From Phycisphaerales bacterium PN19_bin_20 (lineage in GTDB: Bacteria > Planctomycetota > Phycisphaerae > Phycisphaerales > UBA1924), in the NCBI GenBank assembly GCA_021173225.1, contig JAJOLK010000013.1, positions 47,212 through 111,211 on the forward strand: 64,000 nt of DNA, written 5' to 3'. The notes under the pieces are model-generated. The model made no database searches. It was not told where the DNA came from and saw nothing but the letters and a program-made list of their open reading frames with translations. This document shows, one piece after another, positions 19,022 to 28,726 of the stretch. Made by a program: the position numbers and the translations under genes. Positions within the stretch are counted from its first letter, which is position 1; each line of letters starts with the position of its first letter.

Positions 19022-19637
19022 TCACGCGAGCGTGAACTGCTTTAGCGGGCCGTTGACTGTGAGCGTTAAGTGCTGCAGCAGGCTTGTAAAAGCCGGTGTT
19101 CATGAGGGCCGTTAGGCGCGACTCGGGCACTGGAAGTTGAACGGCGCGGAGAAGCTCAGCGCGGTCCTTCGTTGGTCGGACGACCAATGAGACCAGCATC
19201 AGGCCTGACTCGTGATCTGGTCCCCTCACGCCGCGTCGCGCCCCCGCTGACAGAGGCTTGGCGCGAAGGGCAAGAGATGTGCGGCCCGTTGGATCGCGAA
19301 GCGTCCTTCGAGGCCGGCGTGCCGGGTGCCCGTGGGCACGGCGACCCCCTCACCATCGAACGTCCCGCCTTGCTTGACGCTGTCCCCGTCTTGCACGTTT
19401 AGCACCAAAGTCCTTGCCGATCTTCGGCTTGGAGAGCCCAACTCGCACGTCGTCGCCAAGTGCTCCGGCATCATCACCCTTGATCTCCACCTTGCGTAAG
19501 GCGAGAGCAGAACTTTCAGCTTGTGGAGGGCGTTTGGCCACTAGCTTCCCGCCATTGTTGGCGGCCGAAACGACTATGCGCCGCCGGGGCCGGGTGGATC
19601 GACCGCGCATGCCCTACACGTACTAAGCTCTCCCCCA

Positions 19638-20447
19638 ATGGGAGCGAATCCGCAGGCCGTTCGAGTCGTTGAGTCGCCGCGTTTCACCGCGCTGGTGGTC
19701 GGCGTGATCCTGCTCAACGCCGCCCTGATCGGCGCGAGCACGTACAGCTCCGCTTCGTGGATCGTCGTGGGCGAGTGGACCTGCATCGCCTTCTTCGTCG
19801 TCGAGATCGCGGTCCGCTTCGCCGCCGCTACCAGCACCCGCGCGTACTTCAAGGATGGCTGGAACGTCTTTGACCTTGTGCTGGTCATCTCGGCATTCAT
19901 CCCCGCCAGCGGGATGCTGCTGCCGATGCTGCGAGTGCTGCGCGTCTTCCGGGTCCTGCGGCTTGTCAAGGCCGTGCCCGAGCTGCGGCTGATTGTCAGC
20001 GTGCTGACGCGCAGCGTCGCGAGCATGAAGCACATCGGGCTGCTCGCGGGCGTGCTCTTCTACACCTACGCCGTCATCGGCGTCAAGCTCTTCGGGCAAG
20101 AGGGCAGCCCGCTGCGGGCCGAGTACGGCACCATTCACGAGGCGCTCTTCACGCTCTTTCGCGTCCTTACCGGCGACAACTGGTCTGACCTGCGCTACAA
20201 GGCCAGCAGCGCCGAGGCGCTCGCCGCAGGGCAGGCACTGGGCCCGGGCATCACCGCCTTCCACGTCACGTGGATCATCTTCAGCACCTTCATCCTCATC
20301 AACCTGATCGTCGGCGCGATCGTCAACAACTACCAGCAGGTCCAGGACATCGAGCAGGCCAAGAGCGTGGACATCTCCGATCAGCGGCTCGAAGTGCTGG
20401 TCAAAGAACTGCAACAGCTGCTCGAGGCACGCAAGCACCGCGGCTGA
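19638..20447 (+). CDS. single-domain voltage-gated ion channel (NaChBac/bacterial Nav-Cav superfamily)
   Basis: S4-like MLRVLRVFRVLRLVKAVPELRLIVSVL; pore FRVLTGDNWSDLRY; S6 ILINLIVGAIVNNY; C-terminal helix. Confidence 0.88.
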   Translation: MGANPQAVRVVESPRFTALVVGVILLNAALIGASTYSSASWIVVGEWTCIAFFVVEIAVRFAAATSTRAYFKDGWNVFDLVLVISAFIPASGMLLPMLRVLRVFRVLRLVKAVPELRLIVSVLTRSVASMKHIGLLAGVLFYTYAVIGVKLFGQEGSPLRAEYGTIHEALFTLFRVLTGDNWSDLRYKASSAEALAAGQALGPGITAFHVTWIIFSTFILINLIVGAIVNNYQQVQDIEQAKSVDISDQRLEVLVKELQQLLEARKHRG

Positions 20448-20487
20448 TCGCGGCCCAACGCGAGTTCAGCGCGAGCGTAGTGCGAGT

Positions 20488-21345
20488 TCAGCGCGATACG
20501 GCACCTTGCACCGCGCCGTCGGCAAACGGCGCAACTGGCTCTTGACTCAGCGCCGACTCAATCAGCCGCACCAAACGCCGCTGCGTGGTCGCGTCGGTAC
20601 GAATCGCAACGCGGTATCCCCCGGCGATGCCCTGGCGGTCGAGCGTCGGGTCGGTCGCTGGCGCGAGCAAGCGGACGCCGTCGGGGCTCAGCCGTCGCGT
20701 CGGGCGTGTGACGCGCTCGACGACCGCGACCACGCGCAGTGTGAAGGGGCCGTCCGAGCGCGTGAGATCAAAGCTCGTATCGTCGGCGGCGAACGCGGCC
20801 TCGGGCGCACCGGCGGGGCGAAGCATGACCGTGACCAGCCGGCGCTGATTCTGGATCACGTCTTCCACCAGCCCGTCGGTCCTCGGCGCCCACGGCCGCG
20901 CGAGCCCCTCGGTCGCCCGTGGGAAGGTCGTCAGCACGCCCAGCGGCGCGTCGATGCGGTCGAGCGTGAAGCCCTCTTCGCGCAGCACCTCGCGTGCGGC
21001 CTGAAACGCCAGCACGCCGCGGCCTGCGAGGATCGACAGCTCTGCAAAGCGAGCGCTGTCCTCGCCCTCGCCTGGGGTCATTGATGCAATCTGCGTCTCG
21101 CCACTCTCTCTACGGTCTCCAGTGCCGCCAGTGCCGCCAGTGCCGCCAGTGCCGCCAGTGCCGCCAGTGCCGCATGCCCAGAGGATCACGCACAGCGGCA
21201 GGCCCGCCAGCAGCGTGAGCGCAGTTCGGTTCGCGCAGCGGCACGAGGCGAGCAGGGCCCACAGACGGGCATGGTGGGAGGCGTGTTTGGTGGCGTCACG
21301 CGGCATGTGCAACGCTAGCGGGTCCAGAGCGACGGCGTGCTTCAC
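20488..21345 (-). CDS. lipoprotein of unknown function with GTG repeat linker (start uncertain)
   Basis: GLPLCVILWACGTGGTGGTGGTGGTGGTGD lipobox + linker. Confidence 0.6.
   Translation of the reverse strand: MKHAVALDPLALHMPRDATKHASHHARLWALLASCRCANRTALTLLAGLPLCVILWACGTGGTGGTGGTGGTGGTGDRRESGETQIASMTPGEGEDSARFAELSILAGRGVLAFQAAREVLREEGFTLDRIDAPLGVLTTFPRATEGLARPWAPRTDGLVEDVIQNQRRLVTVMLRPAGAPEAAFAADDTSFDLTRSDGPFTLRVVAVVERVTRPTRRLSPDGVRLLAPATDPTLDRQGIAGGYRVAIRTDATTQRRLVRLIESALSQEPVAPFADGAVQGAVSR
21121..21173 (+). repeat. 9-bp tandem repeat agtgccgcc x5 + partial
   Basis: Direct reading; in-frame linker of the lipoprotein. Confidence 0.95.
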
Positions 21346-21353
21346 CGCGCGCG

Positions 21354-23009
21354 TCAGGCACCCATGATCGCCGCCACCCGGGCGATCTCATCGCACGCCG
21401 CGCGAACGTGAAGCTCACTGGCAAGCGTGCTGCCCACGCACAAGCGCAGAACAAACGCGCCCGGACGGCGCGGGTCGGCCCTCGGCAGCGTCGTGTGTGA
21501 GAGCAGCATCCGCCCGCTGGCGTTGAGCGACTCCAGCAATGCGCGCGACCGCGCGTCGGCCTGCACAGGCGTCTCGCCCGCGCGCGGGGCCATCGCAAAG
21601 ACCACCAGCGGGCTTGATGGATCGCGCGGCGCACAAACCTCAAGCCAGGGGCACGCGCCGATGAGCTCTTGCGCGAGGCCCGCCAGGCGCAGGTGCTCGC
21701 GGATGTAGCCGCGCAGCCCACTGAGCCCGTAGTGCCGCAGCACGAGCCAGAGTTTGAGCGCCCTGAACCTTCGCCCCAGCGGGACGCCCCAGTCGCGGTA
21801 GTCGATGACCTCGCCGGCGCTCTGCCCGGTCCGCAGATACTCGGGCGTGACCGACAGCGCACCGATGAGCGCGGCCTTGTCACTGGTCCACAGCACGTCG
21901 CAGTCAAAGTTGACCAGCAGCCACTTGTGCGGGTTGAAGCACAGGCTGTCGGCGCGCGCAACGCCCGCGCAGCGTGCCCGCAGCTCGGGGCAGATCCACG
22001 CCGCCCCGGCGAGCGCCGCGTCAACGTGCAGCCAAGGCCGCGGTGTGCCGTCGGCGGCGTCCAGCACGCTGGCGATGCGCGTCAGGTCGTCAAAGGCCAT
22101 CGTGCCGGTGCTGCCAAGGGTCGCGCAGCAGAACATCGGCGTGCGCCCTTCGCGAACATCTTGCGCCACCAGCCGCGCCAGCGCGCCCGTGTCGAGGGCG
22201 TGGTCCGGGCCCGCGGGCACCAGTCGCAGGTGCGTGCGGTCGTCGGCACTCTCAGCCAAGCCCGCGATCATCGCGGCCTTGAGCACGCTGGAGTGCGCCT
22301 GCTCGCTGGTGTAAAGGGTCGGGACGCCCGGTTTGCCCGCCGCACGCCAGCGCTGCCGCGCCGCCAGAAGCGCGCACAGCGTCGCCTCACTGGCGGTACC
22401 TTGGATGACCCCGCCGCCGGTCGCGATGCCAGCGACAAGCCCGGCGCCAATCCCAGCGCCACCGCCAGCGGCAAAATTAGCACGCGAGTCGAACGCCTCT
22501 GGCAGATCCAGCGCCTCGCGCAGCCAATCCAGCACCCGCGTCTCCAGCTCGGTGGCGGCGGGGCTGGTCGCCCAGAGCATTCCGTTGACGCCCAGCCCGG
22601 CACTTAGCAGCTCGCCGAGCACCGCCGGGGCGCTGGCGTTGGCAGGGAAGTACGCGTAAAAGTCGGGCGACTGCCAGTGCGTCAGCGCCGGCACGAGCAT
22701 CCGCTGCACATCATTGAGCACATCGGCCCAGGGCTCGGGTACCTCGGGGGCGTGCGCCGGCAGTGCGGCCAGCAGCTCGCCGGGCCGCACGCGCGAACGC
22801 ACGGGCAAACGCGTGGCCAGACGTTCGGGCGCACCTCTACTGGTCGATTGTGCGTTTGCACCAGCGGGCGCGTCGAGCTGACCCGCCCGCGCACCAAGCC
22901 CCTGCCAATACCCCACCAGCATCGCCAGCACGTCGCGCCCGGCGGCGTCAAAGGCCTCCGCGCTCATGTGCGGCACGCCCGACTCATCACCCGGAAGCTT
23001 GATCGGCAT
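21354..23009 (-). CDS. group II pyridoxal-dependent decarboxylase (aromatic amino acid decarboxylase-like)
   Basis: WLHVDAALAGAAWICPELR...ADSLCFNPHKWLLVNFDCDVLWTSD. Confidence 0.92.
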   Translation of the reverse strand: MPIKLPGDESGVPHMSAEAFDAAGRDVLAMLVGYWQGLGARAGQLDAPAGANAQSTSRGAPERLATRLPVRSRVRPGELLAALPAHAPEVPEPWADVLNDVQRMLVPALTHWQSPDFYAYFPANASAPAVLGELLSAGLGVNGMLWATSPAATELETRVLDWLREALDLPEAFDSRANFAAGGGAGIGAGLVAGIATGGGVIQGTASEATLCALLAARQRWRAAGKPGVPTLYTSEQAHSSVLKAAMIAGLAESADDRTHLRLVPAGPDHALDTGALARLVAQDVREGRTPMFCCATLGSTGTMAFDDLTRIASVLDAADGTPRPWLHVDAALAGAAWICPELRARCAGVARADSLCFNPHKWLLVNFDCDVLWTSDKAALIGALSVTPEYLRTGQSAGEVIDYRDWGVPLGRRFRALKLWLVLRHYGLSGLRGYIREHLRLAGLAQELIGACPWLEVCAPRDPSSPLVVFAMAPRAGETPVQADARSRALLESLNASGRMLLSHTTLPRADPRRPGAFVLRLCVGSTLASELHVRAACDEIARVAAIMGA

Positions 23010-23140
23010 GGCCGATCGTTGGCCGCGTCCGCGCGCTTAGAAGAGCTTGACCGGCGCTCGCCCCTGCTGGCCCCTGCTCTACCGGCGCTCGCCTCGCTGG
23101 TCCTTGCTTCATCGACGCGGGGCACGCGTCGGCCGCGCAT

Positions 23141-23169
23141 GAAAACGCCCCGCACGTGCGCAGGGCGTT
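23141..23169 (-). terminator. probable intrinsic terminator
   Basis: minus strand AACGCCCTGCGCACGTGCGGGGCGTTTTC. Confidence 0.55.
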
Positions 23170-23201
23170 GTGTGAGGTGAAGTGAAGTGTCCGGAAGGAC
23201 C

Positions 23202-24665
23202 TTACTCGTCACGGGCGATACGGCGGAGGGTCTTGTACATCTCGACGAACCACTCGTCAGTGATCCCGTCCTCGCCAACGCCCGGGAACTGGAGCATGAA
23301 GCGGAAGTTGGGGTTGACCTTGACCTGCTTCTGGAGCTCTTCGAGGGCCCGGCGGGCGATACCAACCTCGCGGTTGCGCTCGGTGCGATTCTGCTCACCA
23401 CGGAGCGACTGGGCCGCCTGGAACGACAGCCGGAAGCGCTCACCCAACGACCCGACCGACTTCTCGATCTGGTGCATCTTGCGCATCCCGTTGTCAATAA
23501 AGTCGCTGGCCTTCTGCCCGACCAGCTCGTACTCGTTGATGTCCATGACACTCATCAGCTCGGGAAAGCTCGCCGCCACGCCACGGGCAAACTTGACGCG
23601 TACGGCGTCGACGGCGTTGAGGGTCAGGATCTGCCCGGGCGGGTTAAGCTTGATGCTCCCGCTGGTGTAATCCTGGAAGAACTCGACGTTGCCGAACTCG
23701 TCAACGTTGGCGCTCAGCGGCTCCTGGATCTGCATCGACCGCATGACGCGGTAGTCGCGCCCGCCGGCGCGCGAGGCCCGCTCCATCTGTGCCAGCACGC
23801 GCTCAAGCCCGACGCCCTTCATGGCCACCAGATTCCCGCTCCAACCGGTGCACGCGCCGATGTTGCCCTCGGGGGTCATGTAGAACTCGTTGAGCGTCCA
23901 AGGGCTCATCGCCGCACAAGAGATCGCCGAGGTGACCCAGCCGACGGTCCGGAACTCCTTCTCGTACTCGTTGTCGAACAGGTCCTGGAAGGGCTGCATC
24001 TCCGCCAAGAGGCCGCCGCCGCTGTTAATCTTGATGACCACCACATCGACCTTGTCTTCCTTGAGCATCGGGATCGCGGCCTTGAACGCGGAGGCCGAAA
24101 TCGTCAGGCCCACCATGTCGCCGACCAGACCCTTCCAGTCTGGTGGGGGGCCAAAGTGCAGCATCGCCACACGCGTCGCGCGGCCCGTGATGGCACGCTT
24201 GGCCAAGTCGTCCTTCTTCTCGTCCTTCTTCCCGTCCGTGCTTGCCTCGGCCTTGACCGCGTCGGCGGGCTTGGCCTCGACGGGCTTAGTTGCCTCTGCG
24301 GGCTTGGCCTCGTCCTTCTTCGCCTCGGGCTTGGCCTCAGGCTTGGCCGCATCGGCGGGCTTGCTGCGGACGAGCTTGGCGACGTCTTCAGCCGAGAAGA
24401 CCTCTGCGGCGGACTTGCCGTCGATCTTAAAGTAGACGAACCCCGACTCTTGCCGGACAAGCTCGCCCTTGAGCACACGCCCGTCCTTCAAGTGCAGCTC
24501 GTCGCCAATCGCCACGCCGGCCAGCGCCATCAGCGCAAGCCCCGCGACCATGCCCACCAGCCTGCCAGCGGGACGCCCGGCGGTACGGGCATCTTTCCGA
24601 GGCGGGGTTGAAGCACCATGGCCCAAGTTGCCCAGCCCCATCTTGCCGACGCTTGCCTTTGTCAT
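23202..24665 (-). CDS. ClpP/SppA-fold serine-protease-like protein
   Basis: VDVVVIKINSGGGLLAEMQPFQDLF...VGWVTSAISCAAMSPWTLNEFYMTPEGNIGACTGW; N-terminal HLKDGRVLKGELV domain and Lys/Glu-rich linker. Confidence 0.75.
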   Translation of the reverse strand: MTKASVGKMGLGNLGHGASTPPRKDARTAGRPAGRLVGMVAGLALMALAGVAIGDELHLKDGRVLKGELVRQESGFVYFKIDGKSAAEVFSAEDVAKLVRSKPADAAKPEAKPEAKKDEAKPAEATKPVEAKPADAVKAEASTDGKKDEKKDDLAKRAITGRATRVAMLHFGPPPDWKGLVGDMVGLTISASAFKAAIPMLKEDKVDVVVIKINSGGGLLAEMQPFQDLFDNEYEKEFRTVGWVTSAISCAAMSPWTLNEFYMTPEGNIGACTGWSGNLVAMKGVGLERVLAQMERASRAGGRDYRVMRSMQIQEPLSANVDEFGNVEFFQDYTSGSIKLNPPGQILTLNAVDAVRVKFARGVAASFPELMSVMDINEYELVGQKASDFIDNGMRKMHQIEKSVGSLGERFRLSFQAAQSLRGEQNRTERNREVGIARRALEELQKQVKVNPNFRFMLQFPGVGEDGITDEWFVEMYKTLRRIARDE

Positions 24666-24849
24666 CTTGTTGCTCCGTGCTGGCCACCACTAAGGGGCCG
24701 AGCGTTCCAGTGTGATTTACTCTTACATGCTTTGCCCGGCAGGACGCTTCGGTGCCGGGTCATGTGACTAATTCTGCCGTCCGCGGACTGTTGCACGCCG
24801 CCCGGGCGCCTTGCAGGGCTGAACGGGTCGGAGCGGGTTGAGCTCTCGA

Positions 24850-26433
24850 TCATCGCCGGGGGCGGTCCATGCGGATCTCCAGGTCGATCTGCGCCAGCCG
24901 CGCACGCTGGGCGTCAATGAAGTCATCCGGGTCGCCCACGATGTCGCCAGCGACCTCCTTGTACTTCTGCACGATCCCGATCATCTGGTTGATGATCGAC
25001 TTCTGGCGCGCGCGAGCCCGGTTGCGATCCTCGGGCGTCTCACCCACGACCCGCGTGTCCCGCAGCTTGTCTTGGAGGTCGCGCAGCTCGGGCAGCACAC
25101 GCCCGATCTCGCGGCTCCAGTCCGCCGTGATCCGGTCGCCACGCAACCCGAAGGTTTTGTACGCCCGAGAGACGCCCAGCTCGAACATCAGGTCGTCGAA
25201 GGTGCCCGCGACCCCGTCGATGAATCCAATCCGCTGCCCGGTCTCGGCGTTAAGGTTCAGCACGTCGTTGCCCTTGCCACGCACCGAGTCTTCCATCGTG
25301 TCGCCGCGCCCGGCCTCGGCGTTCCCGTCGTCGGTCAGGATCGTGTCGCCCGTAAGGTCTTCGTGGAACTCGGGCTTCCCGCCGACCATCGTGTATGACA
25401 GGGTGTAATCGAAGCGGGCCATCGCCCGCAGAACGCGAAAGTCATGCCCGCCCTTGACCGCCAGGCCCTCGGCCCGACCCATGCGCAGCGAGATCTGCTT
25501 CTCACGAACGACATAGTCGCCACGGCCTTGGAAGAGGAAGTCGATATAGCCCATCCCGCCGTGGGTTGCGTCCGGAGCGTAATAGATGCGGTTGGCCACG
25601 AACGGAATGAAAGCCGCCGGCCCATACGCGTTCTTGACCCAGGCGACGATCTCGGGCTTCTTGCCCCACTTGGGGTTGTCGCGAACTTCGTCGATGAGGA
25701 TCTCGCTGATCTCGGTCACGCGGTCGACCTTGTCGAACGCCGCGGCCTCTTGCAGCGGGCTACGGGCGTTGTTCTGGTACCAGTCCCAGCGTGAGTCGAT
25801 GTACAGCAGAAGGATGTCGGGCTGGTGCTTGCTGGCGTCGGCCACGATCTTTCGCAGCGGGGTGGCAGAGACGGCCTCGCCAACGTCGCCACGGATGTTG
25901 ATCCGGTAGATCACCTTCGCCGACGGGTCGTCGGGGTTGTTGCTCAGCTTGGACTCGAACTGGTCGAGCTTGTTGACCGAGCCGCCTGAAGCCGCGCCGG
26001 CGATCGTGGCCGAATTCGTGTCGTCCTTCTTAACCTCGTCCTTCTTAGGCTCGTCCTTCTTGCCCTCGTCGCTCTTGGGTTCAGTGCCCGGCGCGGGGGT
26101 GCTCACGAGCTTCTCGACCGACTCGATCTCGCTCAAGAAGTACTTGGTCTCAACATTGCCGATTGCCGACTTCACCCGCACGCGAACAAACTCGCGCGTC
26201 TCCTCCAGCAGCACGCCCTCGATGTTCCGCCCGTCCTTAAGCTTGATCTTGATGCGCTGCTCGGCGGTCTTTGCCGGCTCGCGCAGCGACGCCGCCGACG
26301 CGGGCACCAGGCTTGAGCCGATCGGTGCGAGCGTCAGCACGCCCGCCGCGGCGACCAGCGACGCGATCAGCACGCGCACGCCCGATGACGCACGGCGTGA
26401 CCCCGAGAACAAAGAACGATGGATGGTGTTCAT
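24850..26433 (-). CDS. paralogue of the 23202-24665 protein; ClpP-fold without evident nucleophile
   Basis: IKLKDGRNIEGVLLEE N-domain; IVAWVKNAYGPAAFIPFVANRIYYAPDATHGGMG aligned to the paralogue lacks the serine and the GG loop. Confidence 0.7.
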   Translation of the reverse strand: MNTIHRSLFSGSRRASSGVRVLIASLVAAAGVLTLAPIGSSLVPASAASLREPAKTAEQRIKIKLKDGRNIEGVLLEETREFVRVRVKSAIGNVETKYFLSEIESVEKLVSTPAPGTEPKSDEGKKDEPKKDEVKKDDTNSATIAGAASGGSVNKLDQFESKLSNNPDDPSAKVIYRINIRGDVGEAVSATPLRKIVADASKHQPDILLLYIDSRWDWYQNNARSPLQEAAAFDKVDRVTEISEILIDEVRDNPKWGKKPEIVAWVKNAYGPAAFIPFVANRIYYAPDATHGGMGYIDFLFQGRGDYVVREKQISLRMGRAEGLAVKGGHDFRVLRAMARFDYTLSYTMVGGKPEFHEDLTGDTILTDDGNAEAGRGDTMEDSVRGKGNDVLNLNAETGQRIGFIDGVAGTFDDLMFELGVSRAYKTFGLRGDRITADWSREIGRVLPELRDLQDKLRDTRVVGETPEDRNRARARQKSIINQMIGIVQKYKEVAGDIVGDPDDFIDAQRARLAQIDLEIRMDRPRR

Positions 26434-26456
26434 GGCGTTGCTCAGCGAAAGAGAGT

Positions 26457-26510
26457 GAAACTTGCGACTCTCGAGACTTGTGACTCTTGGAACTTGCGAC
26501 TCTTTGAACG
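26457..26510 (+). repeat. three imperfect 16-17 bp direct repeats (graacttgygactcty)
   Basis: gaaacttgcgactctc / gagacttgtgactctt / ggaacttgcgactcttt, just upstream of the minus-strand gene starting at 26433. Confidence 0.8.
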
Positions 26511-26690
26511 TTACGGCACCCGTCGATCAGGCCGAGGATTCCCGGCCCGTCGCGCCCCCTGGCGTCTCCTGACCAGTGAGCTAAGGCTCTTGGTCATCTA
26601 CGAGTTCGAGGGCCTGAAGAATCAGACGCACCAACGATCGGGCGGTTCTGACTTGGTGCTAGATCTTACCGGTACGGCTTATTTGGACCC

Positions 26691-28136
26691 CTAAGTGAGC
26701 CCGTAACCACCATTTGCCAGAAGCGTGCGGGCCAAGGTTAAGGCCGTCGCCTTCGGATCCGGCACGTCCGAGAAGTCTTCGGCCAGTTGTCGATCAAAGA
26801 CTGCGTCAAGCACGATCTTGAACATAGGCCCAGATTGGGCACCCAATCGAAGCAGATCGCCACCATTGACCAGTGGTTCCGGTGCGATGCCTGAAGCTGA
26901 CGCTCGGCGCAGCCCCACTTGATTGAGTACCCGATCGGCCAGAATCGGGTCTGTCGCGCGCCGTAACCAGAGCGCCTCAGAAAAGCCCGCCCGGGCAATT
27001 GACCGCTTTTGCTCGTGCGACGGACGATCCAACCACTCGGGCGTCAGGTCGCGAAAGGCGCTGAGCACCCGCTGAAGGGTCGCGGCCTCGTCATTAGAGA
27101 GGCACAGGGCCCGGCGCAGCCGGCGCGTGGTAGATTCGGGGTTGGGCTCAAAGCCTGCGGCGTGGTTGCGATCCGCGGCCCACGCGGCGAGGGCGACGCC
27201 GGGGTAGAGCTCCTCTGGCGCTGGGCACTCGCCGGGGAACTGGCCGCGCCCATCGGGCAGTCCGGTGAGCCCGGGCTCGGGCAAGGCCAAAAGCCTTGGC
27301 AGCGCGGCGCGGGTCGGGGCCTCGTCAAGCGCGGGCGCATCGAGTGCGTGCTGCTGTAGAAGGTCGGCGGCGACTGCGCGTGAGCGGTGCATGAGCATTC
27401 GGCGAAGCTCGGCACCGACGCGCTCGCGCGACACGCCGCGGAGGCTGCCGGCATCGCGCGTCAGGGCGGCACTGGTCGCCGGTTCAATCGTGAAGCCCAG
27501 GCGCGCGGCAAACCGCACGGCACGCAGGGCGCGCAGATGGTCCTCAGCCAGGCGCTGGACCGGATCACCCACGGCACGCAGGATGTTGGCCATCAGGTCA
27601 GCCAGCCCGCCGACCAGGTCGAGCACGCGTCCGCCCAGGGGTGAGGCAGTGTGCTGCGGGCTCGGGGCGGTTTCAAGCGGGTCAAGAAACAGGGCGTTGA
27701 TCGTGAAGTCGCGTCTCTGGGCGTCGGCGTGCTTATCAGCGAAGGTGACGTGGTCGGGGCGGCGCGCGTCGGCGTACGTGCCATCGGAGCGGAAGGTGGC
27801 GACCTCGATGGCGCAGCGCGCGGCGCGGAGGTTGACGGGGACGAGCACGACGCCAAAGCTGGCCCCGACCTGGATGGTGCCATGGAACAGGGCGGTAACG
27901 CGCGCGGGCGTGGCGTCGGTGGCGACGTCGTAATCGGTGGGGTGCAGGCCGAGCAGCTCGTCACGGACGCACCCGCCGGCGAAGTAAGCCTCGTGCCCCG
28001 CGTCGCGCAGCGTGCGCACGACCTGCGTGGCGGCGTCGCGGGCGAGCTGTGGGTCTTGCGCGCGGGCCATGGCGGAGCCAGCATAGAGCCCGCTACTCTG
28101 GCCCGTGATGGGCAAGGGGCGTGACAATCTTGACAC
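26691..28136 (-). CDS. cca: CCA-adding enzyme / poly(A) polymerase family nucleotidyltransferase (start near 28070 likely)
   Basis: YFAGGCVRDELLGLHPTDYDVATDATPARVTALF...HAVRDAQRRDFTINALFLDP-type region; RAVGDPVQRLAEDHLRALRAVRFAARLGF. Confidence 0.9.
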   Translation of the reverse strand: MSRLSRPLPITGQSSGLYAGSAMARAQDPQLARDAATQVVRTLRDAGHEAYFAGGCVRDELLGLHPTDYDVATDATPARVTALFHGTIQVGASFGVVLVPVNLRAARCAIEVATFRSDGTYADARRPDHVTFADKHADAQRRDFTINALFLDPLETAPSPQHTASPLGGRVLDLVGGLADLMANILRAVGDPVQRLAEDHLRALRAVRFAARLGFTIEPATSAALTRDAGSLRGVSRERVGAELRRMLMHRSRAVAADLLQQHALDAPALDEAPTRAALPRLLALPEPGLTGLPDGRGQFPGECPAPEELYPGVALAAWAADRNHAAGFEPNPESTTRRLRRALCLSNDEAATLQRVLSAFRDLTPEWLDRPSHEQKRSIARAGFSEALWLRRATDPILADRVLNQVGLRRASASGIAPEPLVNGGDLLRLGAQSGPMFKIVLDAVFDRQLAEDFSDVPDPKATALTLARTLLANGGYGLT

Positions 28137-28527
28137 GGCGCCGGCGTTCGCAGGGACGCGCGCGGCCCATCGGGCTGAGCGGGCCGAGGATTACGTCGAG
28201 GCGATAGCGCTGCTCTCGGTCAAACGCGGCGCGGCGCGCGTCACCGATCTGGCACGGCACATGGGCGTCAGCCACGTCACCGTCTCGCGCACGCTGCGGA
28301 GGATTGCCGGCGAGGGGCTGGTGATGTTCACCCCGCGGTCGCCGATTGAGCTGACGGCGGCGGGCGTGCGGCTGGCGCGGCGCAGCGCGGCGCGGCACGA
28401 GGTGGTCGTGGCCTTCTTGCTGCACCTGGGCGTTCCGCTGCGGGTCGCGCTGGTCGATAGCGAAGGGCTTGAGCACCATGTGTCAGAGGCTACTATCAGG
28501 GCGATGCGCCGGGCGATTAAGCGCTGA
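28105..28527 (+). CDS. DtxR/MntR-family metalloregulator
   Basis: RAEDYVEAIALLSVKRGAARVTDLARHMGVSHVTVSRTLRRIAGEGLVMFTPRSPIELTAAG...FLLHLGVPLRVALVDSEGLEHHVSE. Confidence 0.88.
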   Translation: MMGKGRDNLDTAPAFAGTRAAHRAERAEDYVEAIALLSVKRGAARVTDLARHMGVSHVTVSRTLRRIAGEGLVMFTPRSPIELTAAGVRLARRSAARHEVVVAFLLHLGVPLRVALVDSEGLEHHVSEATIRAMRRAIKR

Positions 28528-28726
28528 CGTCGAGTGCGCCGGAGCCCTTGGCGAGCTGCGAGATCTGGGCTTGTGCTTGAGCCGTGGCGGCCTTGAGAAG
28601 GTCGACGGCCTGCTGGCCCTGATCTTTTTGCGTGTCCATCAGCACCTTGGTGGCCTTGAGGGCCGCCTGCTGACTGACCTGAGCCTGTTTGAAGGCGACC
28701 ACGCTGCCGACGCTTGAAAGGTCCAT
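28517..28726 (-). CDS. YjfB-like putative motility protein (69 aa)
   Basis: MDLSSVGSVVAFKQAQVSQQAALKATKVLMDTQKDQGQQAVDLLKAA. Confidence 0.6.
   Translation of the reverse strand: MDLSSVGSVVAFKQAQVSQQAALKATKVLMDTQKDQGQQAVDLLKAATAQAQAQISQLAKGSGALDVSA

Noticed and set aside
21121-21173. Possible CRISPR-like array
   Set aside because: Units are 9 bp with no spacers; it is an in-frame coding repeat.
21669-22607. 312-aa plus-strand ORF
   Set aside because: Antisense of the PLP decarboxylase.
23187-24611. 474-aa plus-strand ORF
   Set aside because: Antisense of the ClpP-fold gene.
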